Numbered from the stretch's first letter, positions 52,107-61,987 are shown. The stretch: DNA of 64,000 bases from Nakamurella panacisegetis (GCF_900104535.1 NZ_LT629710.1:4809501-4873500); one strand, 5' to 3'. Translations and numbers: made by a program. The notes: generated by a model not told the origin, from the sequence alone.

Positions 52107-54461
52107 TCAGCCCTTTTCCAGGAACTCCTGGCTCTCCTCGTCGATGACGGAGGCCACCATCGCGGCCAGACCGGGATAGCCGGACATCAGCGGGTCGTCC
52201 CCGACGAACTGGGTGGCGTCGGCCCTGGCCTGCTCGATCACTTCGCGGTCGCGCAGGAGCGACAGCTGGCGCAGACCGGACGACCGGCCGGCCTGAGACG
52301 TCCCGAGCACGTCGCCCTCCCGGCGGATGGCCAGGTCGGCCTCGGCCAGTTCGAAACCGTCGTTGGTGGCCTCGACCGCAGCCAGTCGCACCCTCCCGTT
52401 GGATCCGGGCGGCGACTCGGTGACCAGCAGACAGACCCCGGGCCCGGTGCCCCGGCCGACCCGGCCCCGGAGTTGGTGCAGCTGGGACAGGCCGAACCGC
52501 TCCGCGTCCATGATGATCATCATGGTGGCGTTCGGCACGTCCACCCCGACCTCGATGACGGTGGTGGCGATCAGCACGTCGATCTGCCCGGCCGAGAAGG
52601 CAGACATGACGGCATCCTTCTCGACCGGTGGGAGCCGCCCGTGCAGGATCCCCATCCGCAGGCCTTTCAGCGGCCCTTGGGCGAGCTGCTCGGCCACCTC
52701 GACGACCGCCAGCGGCGGCCGCTTGCTGTCGCTCTGCTCCTCCGGTTCGTCGAACTCGAAGTCGTCGGGCGCGTAGTTCAGGTCCTCCAGGGACGCCGAC
52801 TTCTTGACCTTGGCCCGCGCCGGTTCGTCCAGTTGGTCCCCGATCTTCGGGCACACGACGTACACCTGGTGCCCCTTGGCGACCTCTTCGTGCACCCGCA
52901 TCCACGCCCGGTCGACCCAGGCCGGGCGCTCCCCGGCCGGCACCACGGTGGTCGAGATCGGCGAGCGGCCCTTGGGCAGTTCCGACAGCACGGAGGTGTC
53001 CAGGTCGCCATACACCGTCATGGCGACGGTGCGCGGGATCGGCGTTGCGGTCATCACCAGCACGTGCGGTGGGTTGCCTTCGGGATGCTTGTTGCGCAGC
53101 GCGTTCCGCTGTTCGACCCCGAACCGGTGTTGCTCGTCGATGACGATCAGACCCAGTCCGGCGAAGAACACCCCCTCGGACAGGAGGGCGTGTGTACCGA
53201 CCACGATCCCGGCCTGCCCGGACGCGATGTCCAGGAGGGCCTCGCGTCGGGCCGAGGTGTTCATCGAACCGGTCAGCAGGGTGATCTTGACGGCTCCGGG
53301 CCTGGACCCGAGTTCGCCGCCGTTGCCCAGTGGACCCAGCACGCTGCGCAGGGACCGGGCGTGCTGCGCGGCCAGGACCTCGGTCGGGGCCAGCATCACG
53401 GCCTGCCGCCCGGCGTCGATCACCTGGAGCATGGCCCGCAGCGCGACGACCGTCTTGCCCGAGCCGACCTCACCCTGCAGCAGCCGGTTCATCGGATGAA
53501 TGGTGGCCAGATCGTGGGCGATGGCCTCGCCGACCTCACGCTGGCCCGCGGTCAGGGTGAACGGCAGCTCGCGGTCGAACTCGGCCAGCAGTCCGTCCGG
53601 GACGGCCGGGCAGGGCTCGGCCGGGAAGTGGCGCATCTGCGCCTTTCGACGGGCCAGCACGAGCTGGATGGACAGCGCCTCGTCATACCGGAGGCGGGCG
53701 AGCGCCGCGTCCAGGGCGGTCTCGTCCGTGGGGCGATGAACGTCGTGCAACGCCGTGTCGAGGTCGACCAGCCCCCGGCTGGCCAGCAACACCTCCGGGA
53801 GCGGGTCCTCGACCACCTCGAGAACGTCCAGCACAGTGCGGACGCAACGCTGGAGCAGCGTCCCGGTGATGCCCTCGGACAGCGGGTACACCGGGATCAG
53901 CCCACCGGCGAACGACTCCAGCACGTCGATGGCGTCCTTGGCCCTGGTCTCTCCGGGTCGGTCGTCGACCGACTCAGAGGCCGACGTGCCCTTCGCGGCG
54001 GCCGGGCTGAGCCGGTCGGCCCCGGCAACACTGACCACCGCGACCTGGGGCGAGGTGATCTGGAGTTGATTGTTGAAGCTGCTGACGGTGCCGGAGAACA
54101 TAGCGTCGGTGCCGACCGGCAACATCTTGCCCAGGTTCCACCGGTTGAAGAACGTGCAGGTCAGATCCCTCTTGCCGTCACTGATCACGACATTGGTGAT
54201 GTTGCGGACCTTGCGCCCGGGGCCCAGCTGACGATCCTTCACCGAGCGGACGCTGGCCCAGACCGTGACCTTCTCCCCGACCTTGAGGCCCGCGATGTCG
54301 GTGAGCTTGCCCCGCCGGTCGTACTTGCGGGGGTAGTACCGCAACAGCTCCCCGACCGTCGCCAACGACAGTTTGTCCTCCAGCTGCTTGGCCGCTCGGA
54401 CCCCAAGGACCCGCTTGAGCGGCGTCGACATGCCGATCGCGCCGCTCGGCTTCTCGTCCAT
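52107..54461 (-). CDS. recG: ATP-dependent DNA helicase RecG
   Basis: A 784-residue helicase that remodels stalled forks and junctions. An N-terminal wedge (OB-fold) domain (about 60-200) precedes the motor: Walker A LLQGEVGSGKTVVALRA, DExH-type VIDEQHRFGVEQR, motif III VMTATPIPRT and motif VI QLRGRVGRG. A charged insertion of about 45 residues (near 560-600, DEPARAKVKK...SDSKRPP) interrupts the second motor domain. ATG 54461 is chosen because GGAGG lies 9 bases before it; an ATG two codons upstream would be too close. It follows the DAK2-like gene. Confidence 0.96.
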   Translation of the reverse strand: MDEKPSGAIGMSTPLKRVLGVRAAKQLEDKLSLATVGELLRYYPRKYDRRGKLTDIAGLKVGEKVTVWASVRSVKDRQLGPGRKVRNITNVVISDGKRDLTCTFFNRWNLGKMLPVGTDAMFSGTVSSFNNQLQITSPQVAVVSVAGADRLSPAAAKGTSASESVDDRPGETRAKDAIDVLESFAGGLIPVYPLSEGITGTLLQRCVRTVLDVLEVVEDPLPEVLLASRGLVDLDTALHDVHRPTDETALDAALARLRYDEALSIQLVLARRKAQMRHFPAEPCPAVPDGLLAEFDRELPFTLTAGQREVGEAIAHDLATIHPMNRLLQGEVGSGKTVVALRAMLQVIDAGRQAVMLAPTEVLAAQHARSLRSVLGPLGNGGELGSRPGAVKITLLTGSMNTSARREALLDIASGQAGIVVGTHALLSEGVFFAGLGLIVIDEQHRFGVEQRNALRNKHPEGNPPHVLVMTATPIPRTVAMTVYGDLDTSVLSELPKGRSPISTTVVPAGERPAWVDRAWMRVHEEVAKGHQVYVVCPKIGDQLDEPARAKVKKSASLEDLNYAPDDFEFDEPEEQSDSKRPPLAVVEVAEQLAQGPLKGLRMGILHGRLPPVEKDAVMSAFSAGQIDVLIATTVIEVGVDVPNATMMIIMDAERFGLSQLHQLRGRVGRGTGPGVCLLVTESPPGSNGRVRLAAVEATNDGFELAEADLAIRREGDVLGTSQAGRSSGLRQLSLLRDREVIEQARADATQFVGDDPLMSGYPGLAAMVASVIDEESQEFLEKG

Positions 54462-54537
54462 CGTCATCTCCCTCCGGGTCCGCGCACCATCGTGCCTGCC
54501 GGCACCGACAGCCGGGGCGTCACCCCGTCCGCGACCG

Positions 54538-55404
54538 TCAGTCCAGCCGCCCGACCACGAGGGAGAACACCGACCCGACGGCGTATGACTCCGCGATCAC
54601 CTCGCCCGCCGACCGGGTGTGGACGTGGAAGGAGCGACGGTCACCGTCGGAGAGGACGACGATCTCGTCGGACAGACCGGCCAGGGTGCGCTCCAGCCCG
54701 ACGGCGTCGTCGGGCGGCAGGAACATGGTGAACGTCACCTCGGCCAACAGGGGCATGCCGTTGTTGGCGCCCGGACCCGCGCCGCAGCTGGGCCGGCGTA
54801 CGGGTGCGCCGGGCGGCGCACTGGCCCGCTGGAGACCGACCAGGACCGAGCCGACCAGGGCCCGCGCCCGGTACCCGGGATCGCGGTTGGCCGCGTCGGG
54901 TGGACCGGCCAGCAGCGCGGCAGCGGCGGCGGCGCGGGTGATGGCGTGCAGGTCGGCTCCGTCGACCACCAGCTCCGCCGCGGCGTTCCCGGCCACCTGC
55001 GCCAGCTCGGCCGCCTCCGGATCGCTGTCGGCCGACGAATCGACCGCGACCGCCGCACCCCCGGCGATCAGGCCTGCGACCAGGCACAACCGGTCGGTCG
55101 ACGACTCGTCGTCGACCTCGTGGCCGACCGCCATGCTGCGGCGCGCGCCGGCGATGCCGGTGGCCACGCCGGCCAGGTACACCTGCAGCACCGCGGCGGC
55201 CGGGCGGGACGGCGCCGGGACCGGTTTCGGCAGTTCGGACCAGCCGACCGCCGCCGCGATCGACCGGCCGCCGGCCAGCAGGACCTCGCGCTCGTCGGCC
55301 TCGGGCCGGAGCCAGGGCGCGTGGTCGGCGCTGCCGTCGGGGTCGAGCAGGCCGGTGAACCACCGGTCGACCAGTTCGGTGTCGAACGTCGTCATGTCAG
55401 CCAT
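54538..55404 (-). CDS. Degenerate DAK2/FakA-like protein
   Basis: A protein of about 288 residues in the place usually taken by a DAK2 (FakA-like fatty-acid kinase) gene between rpmB and recG. The C terminus matches the family's end: VTFTMFLPPDDAVGLERTL, DEIVVLSDGDRR, FHVHTRSAGEVI. The N-terminal nucleotide-binding signature with the Asp cluster (PVPDGDTGTN in the family) is absent, replaced by LLDPDGSADHAPW. It is much shorter than the usual 530 or so residues. It may be an inactive relative. The middle is Ala-rich helices. The start is uncertain; ATG 55395 is equally possible. Confidence 0.6.
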   Translation of the reverse strand: MADMTTFDTELVDRWFTGLLDPDGSADHAPWLRPEADEREVLLAGGRSIAAAVGWSELPKPVPAPSRPAAAVLQVYLAGVATGIAGARRSMAVGHEVDDESSTDRLCLVAGLIAGGAAVAVDSSADSDPEAAELAQVAGNAAAELVVDGADLHAITRAAAAAALLAGPPDAANRDPGYRARALVGSVLVGLQRASAPPGAPVRRPSCGAGPGANNGMPLLAEVTFTMFLPPDDAVGLERTLAGLSDEIVVLSDGDRRSFHVHTRSAGEVIAESYAVGSVFSLVVGRLD

Positions 55405-55481
55405 CTTGCCGCCGGACACGGCCGGTCGGAGCCTGCGGTCGTCCGGGGACCACCGGAACACCGCGGGCCGGGCCGGCGGAT

Positions 55482-55543
55482 TTGGCCGGAACGGCCGCGC
55501 TGGCTATTCTTGGAGGGTTGCCCGGCTCCCATCGGGCGCAACC
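55482..55543 (+). promoter_or_regulatory. Promoter and leader hairpin of rpmB
   Basis: TTGGCC (55482-55487), a 17-bp spacer and TATTCT (55505-55510) form a promoter; GGCTATTCTTG is identical to that before tRNA-Asn. Soon after the expected transcript start, GGTTGC (55516-55521) pairs with GCAACC (55538-55543), giving a leader hairpin about 70 bases before rpmB. Confidence 0.55.
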
Positions 55544-55613
55544 GCAAATTTCCGCGACTTTCTGATCGTGCCGACCGGGTGCGATCGCATTCTTCGATAG
55601 GGGTTGAGCCGAA

Positions 55614-55805
55614 GTGGCTGCCGTGTGTGACGTCTGTGGCAAGGGCCCGGGCTTCGGGATGAGCGTTTCCCACTCCCACCGCCGTACGAACCGTCGCTGG
55701 AACCCGAACATCCAGGCCGTTCGCGCCCAGGTTGCTCCGGGCACCGTCAAGCGCGTCAACGCCTGCACGTCTTGCCTGAAGGCCGGCAAGGTCGTCCGCG
55801 GCTAG
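55614..55805 (+). CDS. rpmB: 50S ribosomal protein L28, zinc-binding form
   Basis: A 63-residue ribosomal protein. Four cysteines in two pairs (CDVCGKGP at the N terminus, CTSCLKAG near the C terminus) mark the zinc-binding C+ form. [16 protein letters not shown] is the family core. GTG 55614 follows AGGGG about 10 bases upstream. It has its own promoter and a textbook terminator, so it is a single-gene unit. Confidence 0.97.
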   Translation: MAAVCDVCGKGPGFGMSVSHSHRRTNRRWNPNIQAVRAQVAPGTVKRVNACTSCLKAGKVVRG

Positions 55806-55835
55806 TACCGGTTCGACCCCCAATACTGCGCCGAG

Positions 55836-55868
55836 AGGCGGCGGGACCGATGGTCCCGCCGCCTTTTT
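55836..55868 (+). terminator. Rho-independent terminator of rpmB
   Basis: A perfect 13-bp stem (AGGCGGCGGGACC at 55836-55848 with its complement at 55852-55864) and 3-base loop, followed by a run of five T. Confidence 0.97.
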
Positions 55869-55906
55869 GTCGTCCCGGCACCAATTGGCGGCACCCGGAT
55901 CAGGCT

Positions 55907-55989
55907 GCGCAGATAGAACTGCCCATCGACGCCGGTTTTTCCGGTCCGATGGGCAGTTCGGTCTGCGCCGGGCAGTTCCGTCTGCGCCG
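55907..55989. repeat. Intergenic palindromic element, copy C
   Basis: GAACTGCCCATCG (55916-55928) is perfectly inverted at 55947-55959, flanked by GCGCAGA (55907-55913) and TCTGCGC (55962-55968). The right arm GGGCAGTTC-N-GTCTGCGCCG is then directly repeated (55951-55970, 55970-55989). It shares GCGCA-N6-ACTGCC and GGGCAGTT-N6-GCGCCGGG with copy A. It lies in the convergent rpmB-ilvE gap. Confidence 0.8.
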
Positions 55990-56002
55990 AGGAAGCTCGG
56001 GC

Positions 56003-57094
56003 TCAGGCGAGCGGGACCATCCAGCCGTGCGGGTCGGCCAGCTGGCCGCGCTGCAGGCCGGTGAGGGCTTCCCGGAGCTCCATCGTGATGGCTCCGGGCC
56101 GGCCGCCGGCGATGTCGAACCCGCCGTCGGCGTGCTTGACCGAGCCGACCGGGGTGATGACGGCAGCCGTGCCGCATGCGAAGACCTCGGTCAGTTCGCC
56201 GCTCTCGTTCCGCTTGGCCCATTCGTCGGTGGAGATCCGACGTTCCGCCGTTCGGTAACCGCGATCGCGGGCCAGCTGCAACAACGAATCACGAGTGACG
56301 CCGGGCAGCAGCGAACCGGACAACTCAGGAGTGACCAACTCGGCGTCGGCACCCTCTCCGAAGACGAAGAACAGGTTCATCCCGCCCATCTCCTCGACCC
56401 AGCGGCGCTCGACCGCGTCGAGCCAGACGACCTGGTCGCAGCCCTGCTCCGCCGCTTGGGCCTGCGCGGCCAGGGAGGCCGCGTAATTGCCGCCGGTCTT
56501 GGCCGCGCCGGTGCCCCCCGGGGCCGCGCGCACGTATTCCGTCGACCACCACACACTCACCGGCTGAATGCCGCCGGCGAAGTAGGCGCCGGCCGGTGAC
56601 GCGATCACCGAGTAGACGTACTTGTTCGCCGGTCGTACCCCGAGTCCGACCTCGGACGCGAACATGAACGGCCGGAAATACAGGGACGCCTCGCCTCCGG
56701 TCGGCACCCACGCCCGGTCGGCCAGCGCCAGTTCGCGGAGCGACTGGAGAAACATCTCCTCCGGCAGCCGGGGCATCCCCAGCCGGTCAGCCGACCGATT
56801 CAACCGGGCCGCGTTGGCCTGCGGACGGAACGTGGCCACCGACCCGTCCGGCTGCGAATAGGCCTTCAGGCCTTCGAAGATCTCCTGCGCGTAGTGCAGC
56901 ACCATGGTGGCCGGGTCGAGGGTGAACGGGCCGTAGGGAACCAGCCGGGGGTCGCGCCAGGCGCCGTTCTCGAAGTCGATGACGACCATGTGATCGGTGA
57001 AGTACCGGCCGAAACCGGGCGCCGCCAGAATCTCGGCCCGACGCTCGTCGGGCACGGGTGATGGGTTGCTTGTGCGGGTGAAGGCGGTCGTCAT
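56003..57094 (-). CDS. ilvE: Branched-chain amino acid aminotransferase
   Basis: A 363-residue PLP enzyme that interconverts branched-chain amino acids and their keto acids. The PLP lysine is Lys199 in [12 protein letters not shown]. Other signatures are [21 protein letters not shown] and the phosphate-binding MGGMNLFFV and [13 protein letters not shown]. It belongs to the larger BCAT II-like group by length. ATG 57094 has TAGATT 6 bases upstream and no ribosome site (leaderless pattern). Confidence 0.96.
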   Translation of the reverse strand: MTTAFTRTSNPSPVPDERRAEILAAPGFGRYFTDHMVVIDFENGAWRDPRLVPYGPFTLDPATMVLHYAQEIFEGLKAYSQPDGSVATFRPQANAARLNRSADRLGMPRLPEEMFLQSLRELALADRAWVPTGGEASLYFRPFMFASEVGLGVRPANKYVYSVIASPAGAYFAGGIQPVSVWWSTEYVRAAPGGTGAAKTGGNYAASLAAQAQAAEQGCDQVVWLDAVERRWVEEMGGMNLFFVFGEGADAELVTPELSGSLLPGVTRDSLLQLARDRGYRTAERRISTDEWAKRNESGELTEVFACGTAAVITPVGSVKHADGGFDIAGGRPGAITMELREALTGLQRGQLADPHGWMVPLA

Positions 57095-57199
57095 GAGGCG
57101 AATCTACTACGACCATCGGACGTCCTAGTATTTCGCCCTCCGGGCCGCCGAAACCCCTGCCGACCTTGTCCCGACGGCCTGGTGCCGACCCTGATGTTG

Positions 57200-58333
57200 C
57201 TACCTGACGTGCGACGGGACGAACGGCGGCCGCACCACGCGGACCCGCAACGAGCGGCCGCGGACGTCCACCGAGATCTCGTCACCGTCCTGGACGCCGG
57301 CGGCGGTGTCGATCAGCGCCAGGCCGATGCCCTTGCCCAGCGTCGGGGAGAAGGTGCCCGAGGTGGTCTCCCCGATGTCGGTCCCGTCGGCGCCGACCAC
57401 TCGCAGGTGCGGACGCAACACCCCGCGGTCCAGCGCCTCGAGCCCGCGCAGTGTGCGCCGGGGCCCGTTCTCCCTCTCGGCCAACAGCGCGTCCCGGCCG
57501 AAGAACGCCGGTTTGCTCCAACCCACGGCCCACGTCGACCTCGCCTGCACCGGGCTGATCTCCGGGCCCAGGTCCTGCCCGTGCAGCGGGTAACCCATCT
57601 CGGTCCGCAAGGTGTCGCGGGCCCCCAGCCCGGCCGGGCGCCCACCGCGCTCGGCCGCCTTGACCGCCAGGTCGTCCCAGAGGCCACGGGCGGCGTCCCA
57701 GGGCGGCAGCAGCTCGTACCCGTGCTCACCGCTGTATCCGGTGCGGCACACCCGCACCGTGACCGGCACCCCGGCACCGTCGGTCCAGGTGCCGTCGGCC
57801 CAGGCCATGTAGTCCAGCTGGGTGGGCAGACCGACCGCGGCCACGACGTCGGCCGACTGCGGTCCCTGGACGGCGATCACGCCGAATTCGCGATGACGAT
57901 CGGTGACCACGACGCCGTCCGGAGCGACCGCGGCCAGCGCGGTGACAACGTCGGCCGTGTTGGCCGCGTTGGGTACCAGGAAGACTTCGTCGTCGCTCAC
58001 CAGATAGGCGATGAGATCATCGATCACGCCACCGGACTCGTTGCAGCACAAGGTGTACTGGGCCTGGCCGGGCCCGATCTTGCCCAGGTCGGCGGTCAGT
58101 GTGCGGTTCACGAAGTCCCGGGCCCCGGGGCCGGTCACCGACGCCTTGCCCAGGTGCGAGACATCGAACAACCCGACCGTGGTGCGGACCGCGGTGTGCT
58201 CGGCGACCACCCCGCCGCCGGCGTAGGAGATCGGCATGTCCCACCCGCCGAAGGCACCCATGGTGGCGCCGAGCGCCAGGTGGGCGTCATGCAGGGGCGA
58301 GTGCAGCAGATCGGCGGGTGAGTCGGCAGTCAT
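57200..58333 (-). CDS. gcvT: Aminomethyltransferase (glycine cleavage T protein)
   Basis: A 377-residue enzyme that transfers the methylene group from the lipoyl H protein to tetrahydrofolate. Family signatures include [51 protein letters not shown] with the catalytic Asp, and [16 protein letters not shown] 58333 has TACGGT 8 bases upstream and no ribosome site, and the open frame upstream has no family support. It is divergent from pepA. The partner H and P proteins are not in this window. Confidence 0.95.
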   Translation of the reverse strand: MTADSPADLLHSPLHDAHLALGATMGAFGGWDMPISYAGGGVVAEHTAVRTTVGLFDVSHLGKASVTGPGARDFVNRTLTADLGKIGPGQAQYTLCCNESGGVIDDLIAYLVSDDEVFLVPNAANTADVVTALAAVAPDGVVVTDRHREFGVIAVQGPQSADVVAAVGLPTQLDYMAWADGTWTDGAGVPVTVRVCRTGYSGEHGYELLPPWDAARGLWDDLAVKAAERGGRPAGLGARDTLRTEMGYPLHGQDLGPEISPVQARSTWAVGWSKPAFFGRDALLAERENGPRRTLRGLEALDRGVLRPHLRVVGADGTDIGETTSGTFSPTLGKGIGLALIDTAAGVQDGDEISVDVRGRSLRVRVVRPPFVPSHVR

Positions 58334-58415
58334 GGTTCTAGACCGTAGTGCTCCATCGTCGGGAGCGACGGCTACCGTGCCATGCAGGCACTCGAACCCA
58401 AGGAGCATCTTGCCG

Positions 58416-59879
58416 ATGACAACGCTTTCCCTGACCACCGCCGACCCGGCCAAGGCCAAGACCGACGTGCTGGTGGTGGCCGCCTACGCCGGCCCCAACG
58501 GCCCGGTCCCGGCCGATCAGCGCTTCGCCGACGCCGTGTCGACGGCCGCCCTCACCGGCGCCTCGGGCAAGGCGGGCGAACTCACCCTGGTCCCGGGCGA
58601 CGGCTCGGTCGCCGCCGTCGTGGTCGCTGTGGTCGGGCTCGGCGCCGAGGACAAGTTCATTCCCGAGGTCCTGCGCAAGGCGGCCGGGATCGCCTCGCGT
58701 GGAGTGGCCGGTAAGCCCTCCATCACCTCGACCCTGGGCCTGATCGACCTCACCGCGGCCGCCGAGGGTCACCTGCTCGGCGGGTATGTGTTCGACCGGT
58801 ACAAGACGCCGTCGAAGCCGCCGGTCGAATCGATCGCGCTCTCGGTGACGAAGAACGACAAGGCCACCAAGGCGACCCTGCGGGACGCGGTCGCGACGGC
58901 CGAGGGCGTGCTGCTGGCCCGCGACCTGATCAACACCGCACCCAACGACCTGTTCCCGCAGGCCTTCGCCGAGCGGGCCACGGCGGCGGCGGAGGCGGCC
59001 GGGCTGTCCGTCGAGGTGTTCGACGAGAATCAGCTGGCAGCTCAGGGCTTCGGCGGCATCCTGGCCGTTGGTTCGGGATCCAGCCGGCCCCCGCGCCTGG
59101 TCCGGGTGGCCTACTCCCCCAAGGGAGCCACCAAGACCGTGGCCCTGGTCGGCAAGGGCATCACCTTCGACTCCGGCGGGCTGTCGATCAAGCCGGCCCA
59201 GGGCATGGAGAACATGACAAGTGACATGTCCGGCGCGGCCTGCGTCGTGGCCACCGTCATCGCCGCCGCCGCCCTGCGTCTCCCGGTCGCGGTGACCGCC
59301 TGGGCCGCGATGGCCGAGAACCTCCCGTCCGGGTCGTCCTACCGTCCGGGTGACGTGATCCGGCACTACGGCGCCCACGGAGAACCGGGCAAGACCGTGC
59401 ACGTCCTGAACACCGACGCCGAAGGCCGGCTGGTCCTCGCCGACGCCATCGTGCGGGCGGCCGAGGAAGAACCGGACTACCTGATCGAGACCTCCACGCT
59501 GACCGGCGCCCAGGTCGTCGCCCTGGGCAACCGCACCATGGCCGTGATGGGCTCCGACGACTTCCGCGACCGGGTGGCCGAACTGGCCCGCGAGGTCGGC
59601 GAGGGCGGCTGGTCGATGCCGCTGCCGGAAGAACTCGGCGAGAGCATCCAATCCCAGGTCGCCGACCTGCAGAACATCAACTGGGACCGGGTCGGCGGCA
59701 TGTTGGTGGCCGGGCACTACCTGTCCAACTTCGTCCCCGACGGGCTGCCCTGGGCCCACCTGGACGTCGCCGGGCCGGCCTTCAACAGCGGAAAGCCTTA
59801 CGGCTACAACGGCTCCGGTGGAACCGGGGTGCCCGTCCGGACGCTGCTGGCCGTCCTGGCCGACATCGCCGCCGGCTGA
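58416..59879 (+). CDS. pepA: Leucyl (cytosol) aminopeptidase, M17 family
   Basis: A 487-residue hexameric zinc or manganese aminopeptidase that trims peptides in the cytoplasm. Metal and catalytic residues are intact: Lys247 and Asp252 in [15 protein letters not shown], Asp270 in MTSDMSG, Asp333 and Glu335 in [12 protein letters not shown]. The N-terminal domain runs to about 165. ATG 58416 has AAGGAG 10 bases upstream. It stands alone between gcvT (divergent) and an unknown gene (convergent). Confidence 0.96.
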   Translation: MTTLSLTTADPAKAKTDVLVVAAYAGPNGPVPADQRFADAVSTAALTGASGKAGELTLVPGDGSVAAVVVAVVGLGAEDKFIPEVLRKAAGIASRGVAGKPSITSTLGLIDLTAAAEGHLLGGYVFDRYKTPSKPPVESIALSVTKNDKATKATLRDAVATAEGVLLARDLINTAPNDLFPQAFAERATAAAEAAGLSVEVFDENQLAAQGFGGILAVGSGSSRPPRLVRVAYSPKGATKTVALVGKGITFDSGGLSIKPAQGMENMTSDMSGAACVVATVIAAAALRLPVAVTAWAAMAENLPSGSSYRPGDVIRHYGAHGEPGKTVHVLNTDAEGRLVLADAIVRAAEEEPDYLIETSTLTGAQVVALGNRTMAVMGSDDFRDRVAELAREVGEGGWSMPLPEELGESIQSQVADLQNINWDRVGGMLVAGHYLSNFVPDGLPWAHLDVAGPAFNSGKPYGYNGSGGTGVPVRTLLAVLADIAAG

Positions 59880-59894
59880 GCGGCGCTCCCGCCG

Positions 59895-60257
59895 TCAGCG
59901 ATCGCCCAGCTCATCGCGCCGGGCGCGTTCCTGCAGAATCTTCTGACGGCGGGAGTAGTCCCGCATCCGTTGCGGGTATCCGACGATGGTCGCGTCGTAG
60001 ATCGGCAGGCGGTGCTGCCGGGCGAACGACTTGGCGGCCTCGGGCGACGCGACCTGCTTCCGGGTGAACTCACCGTCATGGGCGACCAGAACCATCGTGA
60101 CCGGCGTCATCGGCGTCTTGGGTTCGACGAAGACCTCGACACCGCGCCGCACCGCCACCCAGTCGACCAGCCCGTCGACCACGGCGCGCCGCTGCGCGCG
60201 GGGGCTTTCCGACCGCGATCCCTGGCCCGGCCGCATCCTGGACAACCAGCTCATCGT
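59895..60257 (-). CDS. Unknown conserved-looking basic protein
   Basis: A 120-residue protein with a GGAG ribosome site 10 bases before ATG 60257. It has no signal peptide or membrane helix. The N terminus is basic; the middle (VEVFVEPKTPMTPVTMVLVA, GEFTRKQVASPEAAKSFA) looks like an alternating strand-helix fold, and the C terminus is a charged helix (RMRDYSRRQKILQERA). I recall similar small proteins near pepA/lpd in actinobacteria but cannot name a function. The longer open frame upstream is not supported. Confidence 0.7.
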   Translation of the reverse strand, partial: TMSWLSRMRPGQGSRSESPRAQRRAVVDGLVDWVAVRRGVEVFVEPKTPMTPVTMVLVAHDGEFTRKQVASPEAAKSFARQHRLPIYDATIVGYPQRMRDYSRRQKILQERARRDELGDR

Positions 60258-60564
60258 CGCCCAACTCCAGCTCTGTCCATGATGGTCCCCCGCCGTGGTT
60301 ACGCCCACGGCGAACCCTGAACCGGAGCCGAACCGCGGACTTGTTGCCACCAGTGTCAACCATCCGCCCGTCAAGCAACGCCACCAGCCGGGACTGCTCC
60401 GCGTGTCGGACGGCCTCCGTTCGGGCCGCGGGGGCCGGCCGAACATGCACCCGCGACGCGCGCGGTCGGGCGAGATGTCAAGATGGAGGCCGCACCGGAG
60501 CCGTCGTGATCATCGACAGCGGCCGGGAACAGCTTCCACGAGAGCCTGAGGAGTTCGTTTTCAC
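60258..60564. other. 307-bp gap upstream of lpdA
   Basis: This divergent gap must hold promoters for the unknown gene and lpdA. A ribosome site TGAGGAG ends 11 bases before the lpdA start. I see no clear promoter boxes, palindromes or RNA genes in it. Confidence 0.5.
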
Positions 60565-61941
60565 ATGACCGACACCACCGTCGACCTGGTCGTTCTCGGC
60601 GGAGGGTCAGCCGGCTACGCCGCTGCACTGCGTGCGTCCGAGCTCGGCTCCTCCGTGGTTCTGATCGAGAAGGACAAACTGGGCGGCACCTGCCTGCACC
60701 GCGGATGCGTCCCGACCAAGGCCCTGCTGCACGCGGCCGAGGTCGCCGACGACGCACGCGAAGGTGCGGCCTACGGGCTGCGCACCACCTTCGACGGGGT
60801 CGACGTACCGGGCCTGCACAAGTACAAGGACGGTATCGTCGCCAAGGCCCACAAGGGGCTGACCGGGTTGGTCAAGTCGCGCGGCATCACCGTCATCGAG
60901 GGCGAGGGCACCTTCGTCGGTCCGAATTCCGTCGTCGTCGGTGACGACCGGTACATCGGCACCAACGTCGTGCTGGCCACCGGTTCCTACTCCAAGTCGC
61001 TGCCCGGCCTGAACATCGAGGGTCGCGTGATCACCAGCGAACAGGCACTCGGCCTGGAGTGGATCCCCGAGTCGGCGATCGTCCTCGGCGGCGGCGTCAT
61101 CGGCGTCGAGTTCGCCTCCGTCTGGGCCTCCTTCGGTACCAAGGTCACCATCGTCGAGGCCCTGCCGAGTCTGGTTCCGGCCGAGGATCCGTGGGCCCAG
61201 AAGCTGCTCGAGCGCGCCTTCCGCAAGCGCAAGATCGCCTTCTCCACCGGTATCCGGTTCGCCGGTGTCACCCAGGACGACAGCGGCGTCACGGTCACCC
61301 TGGAGGACGGCAAGACCTTCTCGGCCGACCTGCTGCTCGTGGCCGTCGGCCGCGGCGCGGCCACCGCCGGCTGCGGGTTCGAGGAAGCGGGCCTGAACAT
61401 GGATCGCGGCTTCGTCATCACCGACGAGCGGCTGCGCACCAACCTGCCCAACGTGTACGCCGTCGGCGACATCGTCCCCGGCCTGCAGCTGGCCCACCGC
61501 GGGTTCCAGCACGGTGTGTTCGTGGCCGAGGACATCGCCGGTCTCAACCCCGAGGTCATCCCCGACTCGCTGATCCCCAAGATCACCTACTGCGATCCGC
61601 AGATCGCGTCGGTCGGCCTGACCGAGGCCAAGGCGGCCGAGGTGCACGGGGCCGAGAACATCGAGACGTTTGTCTACGACCTGGCCGGGAACCCGAAGTC
61701 GCAGATCCTGCGCACAGCCGGTGGTGTGAAGGCGGTGCGGGTGAAGAACGGACCGGTGATCGGCATCCACCTGGTGGGCGCCCGGATCGGCGATCTGATC
61801 GGCGAGGCCCAGACCATTGTCGGTTGGGAGGCCAACCCCGAGGACGTCGCGCCGCTGGTCCACGCGCACCCGACCCAGTACGAGGCGATCGGCGAGGCCA
61901 TGCTGGCCATGGCCGGCAAGCCGCTGCACGTCCACAACTGA
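60565..61941 (+). CDS. lpdA: Dihydrolipoyl dehydrogenase
   Basis: A 458-residue FAD enzyme that reoxidises lipoyl groups of 2-oxo acid dehydrogenases and the glycine cleavage system. FAD-binding GGGSAGYAAALRA is at 12-24, the redox disulfide Cys43/Cys48 lies in GGTCLHRGCVPTKA, the NAD-binding GGGVIGVEFA is near 178, the second FAD motif is VYAVGDI and the C-terminal His-Glu pair is HPTQYE near 435-440. Its gap to sucB is 46 bp, and both serve the same complex. Confidence 0.97.
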   Translation: MTDTTVDLVVLGGGSAGYAAALRASELGSSVVLIEKDKLGGTCLHRGCVPTKALLHAAEVADDAREGAAYGLRTTFDGVDVPGLHKYKDGIVAKAHKGLTGLVKSRGITVIEGEGTFVGPNSVVVGDDRYIGTNVVLATGSYSKSLPGLNIEGRVITSEQALGLEWIPESAIVLGGGVIGVEFASVWASFGTKVTIVEALPSLVPAEDPWAQKLLERAFRKRKIAFSTGIRFAGVTQDDSGVTVTLEDGKTFSADLLLVAVGRGAATAGCGFEEAGLNMDRGFVITDERLRTNLPNVYAVGDIVPGLQLAHRGFQHGVFVAEDIAGLNPEVIPDSLIPKITYCDPQIASVGLTEAKAAEVHGAENIETFVYDLAGNPKSQILRTAGGVKAVRVKNGPVIGIHLVGARIGDLIGEAQTIVGWEANPEDVAPLVHAHPTQYEAIGEAMLAMAGKPLHVHN

Positions 61942-61987
61942 CGCACCCGTCCAACTGCTTTCTCGACCAAGGTAGGGAAGAAAATCC

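Noticed and set aside
48730-54731. Long plus-strand open frames across pyc and recG
   Set aside because: They lie opposite enzymes with intact catalytic motifs and show shadow-frame composition.
58334-58415. Glycine riboswitch upstream of gcvT
   Set aside because: The divergent gap is only 82 bp, shared with pepA, and gcvT appears leaderless.
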